This document shows positions 27,606 to 36,879 of a DNA stretch of 64,000 bases, one piece after another. The DNA comes from Acidovorax sp. T1. GTDB lineage: Bacteria; Pseudomonadota; Gammaproteobacteria; Burkholderiales; Burkholderiaceae_C. The translations under genes were made by a program, and so were the position numbers. The notes under the pieces were generated by a model. The model made no database searches and had not been told where the DNA came from. It worked only from the letters and a program-made list of their open reading frames with translations. Location of the stretch: NCBI RefSeq assembly GCF_002176815.1, contig NZ_CP021648.1, positions 2,674,001-2,738,000 on the forward strand, given 5' to 3'. The stretch's first letter is position 1. Every line of letters begins with the position of its first letter.

Positions 27606-28916
27606 ATGAAGCTAGCTGACAACAAAGCCACCCTGTCGTTCAGTAACGGCAGCCCCAGCGTGGAAATGCCGGTCTACCAGGGCAGCATTGGCCCGGACGT
27701 CATCGATATCCGCAAGCTGTACGCTCAAACCGGCATGTTCACCTACGACCCCGGTTTCCTGTCCACGGCGTCGTGCCAGTCCGCCATCACCTACATCGAT
27801 GGCGACAAGGGCGAGTTGCTGTACCGCGGCTACCCCATCGAGCAACTGGCCACGCAGTGCGACTACCTGGACACCTGCTACCTGCTGCTCAAGGGCGAGC
27901 TGCCCAACGCCTCCCAGCGCGGTGACTTCCACAAGCTGGTGCTCGACCACACCATGGTCAACGAGCAGCTGCAGTTCTTCCTGCGCGGTTTCCGCCGTGA
28001 CGCGCACCCCATGGCGGTGCTCACGGGCCTGGTGGGTGCCATGTCGGCCTTCTACCATGACAGCACCGACATCAACAACCCGCAGCACCGCGACATCGCC
28101 GCGATCCGCCTGATCGCCAAGATGCCCACGCTGGTCGCCATGGCCTACAAGTACGGCGTCGGCCAGCCTTACATGTACCCTCGCAACGATCTGTCGTACT
28201 CCGGCAACTTCCTGCGCATGATGTTCGGCACGCCCTGCGAAGACTACAAGGTCAACCCGGTGCTCGAGCGCGCCCTGGACCGCATCTTCATCCTGCACGC
28301 CGACCACGAGCAAAACGCCTCGACCTCCACGGTGCGCCTGTGCGGCTCGTCGGGCACCAACCCGTTTGCCGCCATCTCCGCTGGGGTGGCCTGCCTGTGG
28401 GGCCCTGCCCACGGTGGTGCCAATGAAGCCTGCCTGAACATGCTGGAAGACATCCAGCGCCAGGGCGGCGTGGCCAAGGTGGGCGAGTTCATGGAGAAGG
28501 TCAAGGACAAGAACTCCGGCGTGAAGCTGATGGGCTTTGGCCACCGCGTCTACAAGAACTACGACCCCCGCGCCAAGCTCATGCAGGAAACCTGCAACGA
28601 AGTGCTCAAGGAGCTGGGCTTGGAAAACGATCCGCTGTTCAAGCTGGCCAAGGAACTGGAAAAGATCGCCCTCGAAGACGACTACTTCGTCTCGCGCAAG
28701 CTCTATCCGAACGTGGACTTCTACTCCGGCATCGTGCAGCGCGCCATGGGCATCCCGGTCAACCTGTTCACCGGCATCTTCGCGCTGGCCCGCACCGTCG
28801 GCTGGATTGCCCAGCTCAACGAAATGATCAGCGACCCCGAGTACAAGATCGGCCGCCCACGCCAGCTGTTCACCGGCTCGGTGCGCCGCGATGTGCCGCC
28901 CCTGACGGCCCGTTGA
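27606..28916 (+). CDS. gltA: type II citrate synthase
   Basis: The 436-aa enzyme condenses oxaloacetate and acetyl-CoA. Catalytic blocks are [20 protein letters not shown] (about 237-256), the first active-site His in [12 protein letters not shown], the second in [14 protein letters not shown], and the Asp in NVDFYSGI. The length and N-terminal domain ([15 protein letters not shown]) are those of the hexameric Gram-negative form. A ribosome binding site AAGGAAAG precedes the ATG. It closes the gntR-sdhCDAB-sdhE-gltA cluster and is followed by a strong terminator. Confidence 0.97.
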   Translation: MKLADNKATLSFSNGSPSVEMPVYQGSIGPDVIDIRKLYAQTGMFTYDPGFLSTASCQSAITYIDGDKGELLYRGYPIEQLATQCDYLDTCYLLLKGELPNASQRGDFHKLVLDHTMVNEQLQFFLRGFRRDAHPMAVLTGLVGAMSAFYHDSTDINNPQHRDIAAIRLIAKMPTLVAMAYKYGVGQPYMYPRNDLSYSGNFLRMMFGTPCEDYKVNPVLERALDRIFILHADHEQNASTSTVRLCGSSGTNPFAAISAGVACLWGPAHGGANEACLNMLEDIQRQGGVAKVGEFMEKVKDKNSGVKLMGFGHRVYKNYDPRAKLMQETCNEVLKELGLENDPLFKLAKELEKIALEDDYFVSRKLYPNVDFYSGIVQRAMGIPVNLFTGIFALARTVGWIAQLNEMISDPEYKIGRPRQLFTGSVRRDVPPLTAR

Positions 28917-28950
28917 TCGGCGGCGCGCCCAGCGCGCCCCGCAGCCCCAA

Positions 28951-28978
28951 AGCCCGCCGCACCCCGGCGGGCTTTTTT
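28951..28978 (+). terminator. rho-independent terminator after gltA
   Basis: A perfect 9-bp stem AGCCCGCCG / CGGCGGGCT with a 5-base loop is followed by six T residues. It lies 35 bp past the gltA stop. Confidence 0.9.
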
Positions 28979-29043
28979 CTGCCCGTTACCAACCCGCGCC
29001 GGTGCCCGTATAGTGCTGCGACACTGTTACCTGAGGATCCCCC

Positions 29044-30150
<1,107 letters not shown>

Positions 30151-30202
30151 TAAAACTGTGCTCTAGCGCTTTATCCATAAGCGCTAGCAGCTATCAAATT
30201 TG
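30151..30202. repeat. dispersed palindromic repeat between frmA and fghA
   Basis: The copy reads CTCTAGCGCTTTATCCATAA then GCGCTAGCAGCTATCAAATT. It begins directly after the frmA stop and ends 6 bp before the fghA ATG, filling the whole intergenic space. Confidence 0.85.
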
Positions 30203-30208
30203 ATATTC

Positions 30209-31069
30209 ATGACATTCACCGCCCTAGAACTGATCAGCGAACACGCCTGCTTTGGCGGCGTGCAGCGCTTTTACAAACACAGCTCGTCCGAAATCGGCCT
30301 GCCAATGCGTTTTGGCCTGTATCTACCACCCCAGGCCCTAGCCGGGCAGAACGTGCCGTTGCTCACCTACCTGGCCGGCCTGACCTGCACGGAGGAAACC
30401 TTTGCCATCAAGGCCGGTGCGCAGCGCCTGGCGGCGCAATGGGGGCTGGCCATCCTCACCCCCGACACCAGCCCGCGCGGCGCGGGCATTCTGGGTGAAA
30501 GCAACCACTGGGAGTTCGGCGTGGGCGCCGGCTTCTATCTGGACGCCACCGAGGCGCCCTGGGCCGGCCATTGGTGCATGGAGAGCTACCTCATCAAGGA
30601 GTTGCTGCCCGCCGTGGCGGTGCAGTTTTCCCTCGACGACCAGCGCCTGGGCCTGTTCGGGCATTCGATGGGCGGGCACGGTGCGCTCACGCTCGCCTTG
30701 CGGCACCCCGGCTTTTTCCGCAGCGTGTCGGCCTTTGCGCCCATTTGCGCGCCCACCCAGTGCCCGTGGGGGCACAACGCTTTCACGGGGTATCTGGGGC
30801 AGGATGAAAGCACCTGGGGCGCACATGATGCGAGTGTGCTGATGGGCCAGCAAGGCAGAGCACCGTATCCGCAAGGCATCCTGATTGACCAGGGCCTGGC
30901 CGACCCGTTTCTGACCACGCAGCTGCACCCACACCTGTTCGAAAGCGCATGTGCCCAGGTCGGGCAGCCGCTCACGCTCCGCCGCCATGCAGGCTACGAC
31001 CATGGCTACTATTTCATCCAGACCTTCCTGGGTGACCATTTGCAGCACCATGCAACTGCGCCGGCCTGA
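30209..31069 (+). CDS. fghA: S-formylglutathione hydrolase
   Basis: The 286-aa esterase-D family hydrolase releases formate and glutathione. The nucleophile lies in GHSMGGHGALTLALRH (about residue 150), the Asp in DQGLADPFL and the His in GYDHGYYFIQTF. The N-terminus (LISEHACFGGVQRFYKHSS) is typical. The ATG at 30209 is chosen; a TTG at 30200 lies inside the dispersed repeat. No classical Shine-Dalgarno is visible because the repeat occupies its place. Confidence 0.95.
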   Translation: MTFTALELISEHACFGGVQRFYKHSSSEIGLPMRFGLYLPPQALAGQNVPLLTYLAGLTCTEETFAIKAGAQRLAAQWGLAILTPDTSPRGAGILGESNHWEFGVGAGFYLDATEAPWAGHWCMESYLIKELLPAVAVQFSLDDQRLGLFGHSMGGHGALTLALRHPGFFRSVSAFAPICAPTQCPWGHNAFTGYLGQDESTWGAHDASVLMGQQGRAPYPQGILIDQGLADPFLTTQLHPHLFESACAQVGQPLTLRRHAGYDHGYYFIQTFLGDHLQHHATAPA

Positions 31070-31110
31070 ACATTAATGCCCAGTTAAGCAGCTCGACAGA
31101 CAATCAACCC

Positions 31111-32820
31111 ATGCCTTTGTTTTTGCAGCGCCTACAGCGCCTTGTGCTTGGCCGCCGCGCCGTTGCCCACCCTACCCATCCGTCCCGCGACATCCACCCC
31201 GCGTGGGTCGTGGTGCTGGCCAGCGCCTGGCTGGCCACCGCCTGCAACGTGCCGCTGTGGCGTGAAGTGGCGGCGCTGCCGGGCCAGGGCACGCTGCGCG
31301 GCTGGGGCTTTGCGCTGGCTTTTGCGGTGATTGTGGCGGCAGGCAATGCCGCCCTGCTCAGTGTGCTGGCCTGGCGCTGGACGCTCAAGCCCGCCATCAC
31401 CGTGATGCTGCTCATGGCCGCTTTCGGTGCCTATTTCATGCTTGCCTATGGCATTGCCATCGACGCAAGCATGCTGGTCAACGTCATGCAGACCGATGCG
31501 AAAGAGGCCGGCGACCTGCTCAACTGGCGCATGCTGGCCACCGTGCTGGCGCTCACGGCCCCGCCGCTGCTTTGGCTGTACCGCCGCCCGGTGCGCCGCA
31601 TGCATGCCTTTCGCCACATGGCCCACAACGGCGCCCTGCTGGTGGGTTCGATCGTGGTCATCGTGGTCTGCCTGCTGCTGGTGTTCCAGGACTTCGCCTC
31701 CACCATGCGCAACCACACCAAGCTGCGCTACCTGATCAATCCGCTCAACAGCGTGTACGCCCTGGGCAACATCGCCACCAAGCCGCTGCGGCTGGACACC
31801 AGCACGCTGATGCCGCTGGGCCGCGACGCCCAGCTGGGCGCCAGCTATGCAGGCCAGCAAAAGCCGCCCCTGCTGGTGCTGGTGCTGGGCGAAACCGGCC
31901 GCAGCGTGAACTTCGGGCTCAACGGCTACAACCGGCCCACCACGCCCCTGCTGTCGGCCCGCACCGACCTCGCCACCGCGCGCAATGCCTGGTCGTGCGG
32001 CACCAGTACCGCCGCATCGGTGCCGTGCATGTTTTCTCACCTGGGGCGCGACGGCTTCGAAGCGCGCAAGGCCAATTACGAAAGCCTGATCGACGTGCTG
32101 CACCACGCGGGCCTGGCCGTGCTTTGGCTGGACAACCAGGCCGGCTGCAAGGGCGTGTGCGAGCGTGTCGGGCAAGTGCATACCACCGCACTGAAAGACC
32201 CAACGCTGTGCCCCGACGGTGAGTGCCTGGACCCCATCATGCTCCAGGACCTGGACCAGCGCCTGGCCAACCTGCCCGCCGAGCAGCGCAGCCGCGGCAC
32301 TGTGGTGGTGATGCACCAGATGGGCAGCCACGGGCCCGCCTACTTCAAGCGCTCTGCAGCGGCGCTGAAGAAGTTCCAGCCCGAATGCACCTCCACCGCC
32401 CTGCAAGAATGCACACAAGCGCAGGTGGTGAACGCCTACGATAACAGCATCGTGCAAACCGACCAGTTTCTCGATTCAGTGATCAATTGGCTCTCAGCCC
32501 AATCGGAGAAAGCGCAAACAGCTATGATTTATGTAGCAGATCATGGAGAATCGCTGGGCGAGAACAACATCTACCTGCATGGCCTGCCCTATTCCATCGC
32601 ACCTGACGTGCAAAAGCATGTGCCCTGGATCACCTGGCTGTCTCCCGCCATGCAGGCGCGCAGCGGCGTCTCCACCCCCTGCCTGCAAAAAGACCTGGCC
32701 GAGCGGCGCATCACGCACGATGGTTACTTTCACTCGGTGCTGGGCCTGATGGATGTGCAGACCACCGCCTACCAGCCGGGCCAGGACATTTACGCCACCT
32801 GCCGCCAGCGCCACATCTGA
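31111..32820 (+). CDS. eptA: phosphoethanolamine--lipid A transferase (EptA family)
   Basis: The 569-aa product has five N-terminal membrane helices (residues 30-190) and a periplasmic alkaline-phosphatase-like domain. Active-site features are Glu261 in VLGETGR, the nucleophile Thr300 in SCGTSTAASVPCMFS with flanking Cys296 and Cys306, and VADHGESLGE. The cysteine-threonine spacing matches MCR-1/EptA. These enzymes add phosphoethanolamine to lipid A and can lower polymyxin susceptibility; whether this one does is not shown. The stretch 32482-32538 resembles the dispersed repeat but is in frame and within a segment of normal length. Confidence 0.9.
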   Translation: MPLFLQRLQRLVLGRRAVAHPTHPSRDIHPAWVVVLASAWLATACNVPLWREVAALPGQGTLRGWGFALAFAVIVAAGNAALLSVLAWRWTLKPAITVMLLMAAFGAYFMLAYGIAIDASMLVNVMQTDAKEAGDLLNWRMLATVLALTAPPLLWLYRRPVRRMHAFRHMAHNGALLVGSIVVIVVCLLLVFQDFASTMRNHTKLRYLINPLNSVYALGNIATKPLRLDTSTLMPLGRDAQLGASYAGQQKPPLLVLVLGETGRSVNFGLNGYNRPTTPLLSARTDLATARNAWSCGTSTAASVPCMFSHLGRDGFEARKANYESLIDVLHHAGLAVLWLDNQAGCKGVCERVGQVHTTALKDPTLCPDGECLDPIMLQDLDQRLANLPAEQRSRGTVVVMHQMGSHGPAYFKRSAAALKKFQPECTSTALQECTQAQVVNAYDNSIVQTDQFLDSVINWLSAQSEKAQTAMIYVADHGESLGENNIYLHGLPYSIAPDVQKHVPWITWLSPAMQARSGVSTPCLQKDLAERRITHDGYFHSVLGLMDVQTTAYQPGQDIYATCRQRHI

Positions 32821-33017
32821 GCACACCCGGCTGCTGCGCAGAACCGTTGGCGCACCAGATCAGACCACAGCCCCGGCCCCGCATGCAACCCACCAGACCG
32901 CGCACGTCTCGTTGGCTCTGAAACCGTGCATTTTTTGCGCCCATGGCGGGTATTTACGGAGAACGCATTGGCACGCTTTGTGCATCATCGCTTCAGTCCT
33001 TGGCCTTGCGCCAAGAT

Positions 33018-33204
33018 CTGATCGGGAGAGACCGCTGGCATGCTGCCTGCGGCGCCGAAGGAGCAACCGCCCCGGAAACTCTCAGGCAAAAGGACCGATC
33101 AGCTCAAAGGAACTCTGAAGAGCTGCCGGTCTTCGTCAGACGGCACACCGCAGGAGCAAGCGCGCCCGGCAACGGGACGTGAATCTCTCAGGTCCTAAAC
33201 AGAG
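33018..33204 (+). promoter_or_regulatory. tandem glycine riboswitch
   Basis: Two consecutive aptamers are recognisable. Aptamer 1 has a perfect P1 stem CTGATCGG (33018-33025) / CCGATCAG (33095-33102) and the conserved GGAGAGACCGC, CCGAAGGAGCAA and AACTCTCAGGCAAAAGGACC. Aptamer 2 runs from CTCTG (33113-33117) to CAGAG (33200-33204) and repeats GGAGCAAGC, AATCTCTCAGGTCC. A short linker joins them. Glycine binding normally turns downstream expression on. It sits 65 bp before dadA, so it should couple dadA and the symporter to glycine. Confidence 0.95.
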
Positions 33205-33269
33205 GGGGCGTGCGTTGCGCATGGTGCGCAGCGTGCCACGTCACCACGACCTGTTGGAAGCCTGTCATC

Positions 33270-34541
33270 ATGAAATCCATCGCAATCATCGGCGGCGGCA
33301 TCACCGGTGTCACCACCGCCTATGCCCTGGCCCAGCGCGGCTTTGCCGTCACCTTGTTCGAAAAACACCGCTATGCGGCCATGGAAACGTCGTTCGCCAA
33401 CGGCGGCCAGCTGTCGGCGTCCAACGCCGAGGTCTGGACCCACTGGTCGACCATCATCAAGGGCCTGAAGTGGATGCTCAAGGGCGATGCACCGCTGCTG
33501 GTCAACCCCAAGCCCAGCTGGCACAAGCTGTCGTGGTTTGCCGAATTCATCGGCAACATTGCGCACTACCGGCAAAACACCATCGAGACCGCCCGCCTGG
33601 CCGTCGCTGCGCGCGAGCACCTGTTTGCCTGGGCCGATGCCGAAAGCGTGGACTTCGACCTGAAAAAGCAAGGCATCCTGCACATCTACCGCGACAAGAA
33701 AGGCTTTGACCACGCCGGCGAGGTGTCCAAACTGCTGGCCGCTGGCGGCCTGCCACGCCGCCCGGTCACGCCGGCCGAGATGCGCGCCATCGAGCCCACG
33801 CTGGCCGGCAGTTACTACGGCGGCTACTTCACCGAGAGCGACGCCACCGGCGACATCCACAAGTTCACCGTCGGCCTGGCCGCGGCCATCGAGCGCCTGG
33901 GCGTGCGCTGCCTGTACGGGCAAAACGTGCTGTCCCTGCGCAGCGACGGCAAGACCGCCAGCGTCACCGTGGGCGAGGCTGACGCCCCCCAAACCCACCG
34001 CTTCGATGGCCTGGTGGTGTGCGCTGGCGTGACCAGCCGCGACTTTGCCACCCAGCTCGGCGACCGTGTCAACATCTACCCGGTCAAGGGCTATTCGATC
34101 ACCGTCAACCTGCGGGACGCGCAAAGCCAGCAGGCCGCCCCCACCGTGAGCCTGCTCGATGACGAAACCAAGCTGGTCACCAGCCGCCTGGGGCTTGACC
34201 GCCTGCGCGTGGCCGGCACGGCCGAGTTCAACGGCTGCAACAAGGACATCCGCGCCGACCGCATTGCGCCCCTGGTGGACTGGGTGCACCAGTGCTTTCC
34301 TGGCGTGAGCACGCAACAGGTCGTGCCCTGGGCCGGCCTGCGCCCAATGATGCCCAGCATGATGCCGCGCGTGGGACGCGGGCGCAGTGCCAATGTCTTC
34401 TACAACACCGGTCACGGCCACCTCGGCTGGACGCTGTCGGCCGTCACCGCCGACATGGTGGCTGGCGTGATCGTGCAGGCCTGTGGTGCCCACGCACCCG
34501 CCGCTGGCACGCCATCCGTCCTGCAGTCTCGGCATTGCTGA
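33270..34541 (+). CDS. dadA: D-amino acid dehydrogenase (DadA family FAD oxidoreductase)
   Basis: The 423-aa product is a DAO/DadA-type flavoprotein. The FAD motif is AIIGGGITGVTTAYALAQRG (residues 5-24), followed by ETSFANGGQLSASNAE; a C-terminal block GLRPMMPSMMPRVG and FYNTGHGHLGWTLS completes the FAD fold. DadA oxidatively deaminates D-amino acids to keto acids. Being behind a glycine riboswitch, it may in practice act on glycine or on D-alanine in linked metabolism (inference). The start at 33270 (MKSIAIIGG) is fixed by the FAD motif. Confidence 0.9.
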   Translation: MKSIAIIGGGITGVTTAYALAQRGFAVTLFEKHRYAAMETSFANGGQLSASNAEVWTHWSTIIKGLKWMLKGDAPLLVNPKPSWHKLSWFAEFIGNIAHYRQNTIETARLAVAAREHLFAWADAESVDFDLKKQGILHIYRDKKGFDHAGEVSKLLAAGGLPRRPVTPAEMRAIEPTLAGSYYGGYFTESDATGDIHKFTVGLAAAIERLGVRCLYGQNVLSLRSDGKTASVTVGEADAPQTHRFDGLVVCAGVTSRDFATQLGDRVNIYPVKGYSITVNLRDAQSQQAAPTVSLLDDETKLVTSRLGLDRLRVAGTAEFNGCNKDIRADRIAPLVDWVHQCFPGVSTQQVVPWAGLRPMMPSMMPRVGRGRSANVFYNTGHGHLGWTLSAVTADMVAGVIVQACGAHAPAAGTPSVLQSRHC

Positions 34542-34633
34542 GGCTTGCCGCCGTGCCCGGCGGTGCCCGGCGCCGATGGTTTTCCCCCTGCTTATCGACC
34601 TCCCCCAACCCTGTTTCCGAAGGAAACTGATTT

Positions 34634-36031
34634 ATGCAATCCCTGCACATGTTTTTTGAATGGCTCAACGGGCTGGTCTGGGGCGTTCCGATGATCACCC
34701 TGATCCTGGGCACGGGCCTTTACCTGCAGGTGCGTCTGGGCTTCATGCCCCTTCGCAAGATCATTTACGGCTTTCGCATGATCGGGCAAAGCCGGCAACC
34801 CGGCAACGCTGGCGACGGCGAGATCTCGCCGTTCGCCGCCTTGATGACGGCGCTGTCCGCCACCGTGGGCACGGGCAACATCGCCGGGGTTGCCGCAGCC
34901 ATCGCCATCGGCGGCCCAGGCGCCCTGTTCTGGATGTGGATGACCGCTTTCGTCGGCATGGCCACGAAATACGCCGAGGTGGTGCTGGCGGTGAAATACC
35001 GCGAGGTGGACGAGCGCGGCGAGCATGTAGGCGGGCCGATGTACGCCATCAAGAACGGTCTGGGCAAGCGCTGGCGCTGGCTGGCGACGGTCTTTGCGGT
35101 GTTTGGCGGCCTGGCCGGTTTTGGCATTGGCAACATGGTGCAGGCCAACGGCATCGCCAGCGCCATGCACAACGCCTTTGGCGTGGAGACCTGGATCACC
35201 GGCCTGGCGCTGACCCTGCTGACCGGCGCCGTGGTACTGGGCGGAATCAAGCGCATCGGCGCAGTGGCCGAGCGCCTGGTGCCGGCCATGTGCATCGGCT
35301 ACATCGCCTGCGTGGCCGTGATCCTGGTGGTATTTGCCGATCGCATTCCCGGCGCCTTCGCGCTGATCCTGCACCACGCCTTCAACCCGGTGGCGGCCAC
35401 CGGCGGCTTTGTCGGCGCCTCGGTCATGCTGGCACTGCAAAAAGGTGTTGCGCGCGGCATTTTCTCCAACGAAGCGGGCCTGGGCACCGCAGGCATCGCC
35501 CAGGCGGCGGGCGCCACGCGCGATCCGGTGTTCTCGGGCCTTATCGGCATGATGGGCACCTTCATCGACACCATCATCGTGTGCACTTGCACCGGTCTGG
35601 CCATCATCGTCAGCGGCGTGTGGGACTCGGGCCAGACCGGCGCCATCCTGAGCGCCGCGGCCTTTGAAACAGCCATGCCCGGCATGGGCAAGTACCTGCT
35701 GGCGGGGTCGCTGGCCGTGTTCGCCTTCACCACCATCCTGGGCTGGGCCTACTACGGCGAAAAATGCTGGGCCTACCTGTTCGGCACCGTGACCGAAAAG
35801 CCGTTTCGCCTGCTGTGGACGCTGGCGGTGTTTCCGGGCGCCGTGCTGAGCCTGGACTTTGCCTGGCTGGTGGCCGACACGCTCAACGCGCTGATGGCGA
35901 TTCCGAACCTGATCTCGCTGCTGCTGCTCAGCCCGGTGATCGTGCGCCTGACCCGGGAGTACTTTGCCAACCATGGCCGTGCAGGCGCTCCCATGCCAAC
36001 TGGCAAAACATCGAACCCGGTCAAGACCTGA
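34634..36031 (+). CDS. alanine/glycine:cation symporter (AGCS family)
   Basis: The 465-aa inner-membrane transporter shows the AGCS signature GTGNIAGVAAAIAIGGPGAL (about residues 77-96), ISPFAALMTALSATVG, GIFSNEAGLGTAGIAQAA, and many hydrophobic helices. It imports alanine or glycine with Na+ or H+. It follows dadA by 92 bp and is expected to share the glycine riboswitch, giving glycine-induced uptake plus oxidation. Confidence 0.92.
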   Translation: MQSLHMFFEWLNGLVWGVPMITLILGTGLYLQVRLGFMPLRKIIYGFRMIGQSRQPGNAGDGEISPFAALMTALSATVGTGNIAGVAAAIAIGGPGALFWMWMTAFVGMATKYAEVVLAVKYREVDERGEHVGGPMYAIKNGLGKRWRWLATVFAVFGGLAGFGIGNMVQANGIASAMHNAFGVETWITGLALTLLTGAVVLGGIKRIGAVAERLVPAMCIGYIACVAVILVVFADRIPGAFALILHHAFNPVAATGGFVGASVMLALQKGVARGIFSNEAGLGTAGIAQAAGATRDPVFSGLIGMMGTFIDTIIVCTCTGLAIIVSGVWDSGQTGAILSAAAFETAMPGMGKYLLAGSLAVFAFTTILGWAYYGEKCWAYLFGTVTEKPFRLLWTLAVFPGAVLSLDFAWLVADTLNALMAIPNLISLLLLSPVIVRLTREYFANHGRAGAPMPTGKTSNPVKT

Positions 36032-36121
36032 GAGGCTGAGACGGGCCCGACAGGACGGGTCACCGGGAGGGCGACAGAGCGGATCGGCCGGATCCGCATC
36101 GCCCCTCATCACGGCAGGAAT

Positions 36122-36175
36122 GCACCGTTTCTCGACTTTATTCGCAGCAACAAACCCAGAAACGGTGCCTTTTTT
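36122..36175 (+). terminator. terminator after the symporter gene
   Basis: A perfect 11-bp stem GCACCGTTTCT (36122-36132) / AGAAACGGTGC (36158-36168) encloses a 25-base loop and is followed by C and six T residues. The loop is unusually long. The interval 36032-36121 also contains a smaller palindrome (GCGGATC / GATCCGC). Confidence 0.7.
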
Positions 36176-36248
36176 GACCACGCGGCGCAGTGCGAGATTC
36201 GCGATCCACTACAGTCCCGGCCTTTACAACCAGCTGTCGAGATACGCC

Positions 36249-36662
36249 ATGGCGAAAAAACCCCAGATCACCCTGTCCTCCCTGGACCTGGACCGCATTG
36301 AAGCACTGCTGGCGGTGATTCCGGCCAGCGTCTTTCCGGGCAAGGCCGATCTGCAGGCAGAGCTGGACCGCGCCGACGTGGTGGCGCCCGAGGAGATCCC
36401 TCCCAATGTGGTGACCATGAACTCCACCGTGCAGTTCACGATCCAGGAGACCGGCAAGGAGTTTTGCCTGACGCTGGTGTACCCGCGCGACATGGACGGC
36501 AGCGCCGACCGCATCTCGATCTTTGCGCCCGTGGGCAGCGCGCTGCTCGGCCTGTCGGTGGGCGATGAACTGGCCTGGCCCGGGCCAGGTGGCAAATCGA
36601 TGACAGTGCGCGTGAAAAGCATCGTCTACCAACCCGAAAGCGCGGGCGAGTTGCACCGCTGA
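36249..36662 (+). CDS. rnk: nucleoside diphosphate kinase regulator Rnk
   Basis: The 137-aa product resembles Rnk: a short N-terminal helical part (SSLDLDRIEALLAVIP) and a GreA/GreB-like C-terminal domain (VVTMNSTVQF, FCLTLVYPRDMDGS, ISIFAPVGSALLGLSVGDEL). Rnk-type proteins bind RNA polymerase in the secondary-channel manner of Gre factors, without the long coiled coil. It is a single gene bounded by a terminator and a repeat element. Confidence 0.88.
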   Translation: MAKKPQITLSSLDLDRIEALLAVIPASVFPGKADLQAELDRADVVAPEEIPPNVVTMNSTVQFTIQETGKEFCLTLVYPRDMDGSADRISIFAPVGSALLGLSVGDELAWPGPGGKSMTVRVKSIVYQPESAGELHR

Positions 36663-36718
36663 CCCGCCGGGCGGTCGCGCACCCCAGGTGCCACACCAAG
36701 GCCAAGGCGTGTGGCGTC

Positions 36719-36879
36719 AGAGGCTGAGAGTTTTTCGGCCGTGCCCGAAAGGCGCGTCAAAACGCGCCGGGTCTAGGCGCAAAACACAGCCATAGCGCGG
36801 GCTATGGCGAGTATTTGCAACGACGAGCCGGTGTGTTTTGGCGTGCAAGGCGGGCATGGATGAAAGACTCTCAGCCTCT
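36719..36879. repeat. nested inverted-repeat element
   Basis: A 13-bp perfect inverted repeat, AGAGGCTGAGAGT (36719-36731) and ACTCTCAGCCTCT (36867-36879), encloses smaller hairpins: GGCGCG-TCAAAA-CGCGCC, CATAGC-GCG-GGCTATG and a distant AAAACACA/TGTGTTTT pair. Five T residues follow the left arm. The right arm overlaps the stop codon of the convergent acyltransferase gene. It could act as a bidirectional terminator or be a REP-like element. Confidence 0.7.

Noticed and set aside
33018..33204. Open frames across the glycine riboswitch
   Set aside because: The region is fully explained by two glycine aptamers; the frames have no ribosome binding site or protein similarity.
36719..36760. Thi-box-like GAGGCTGAGAG suggesting a TPP riboswitch
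   Set aside because: Only the CTGAGA piece is present; the second conserved half of the TPP aptamer is missing, and the sequence is better explained as an arm of an inverted repeat.
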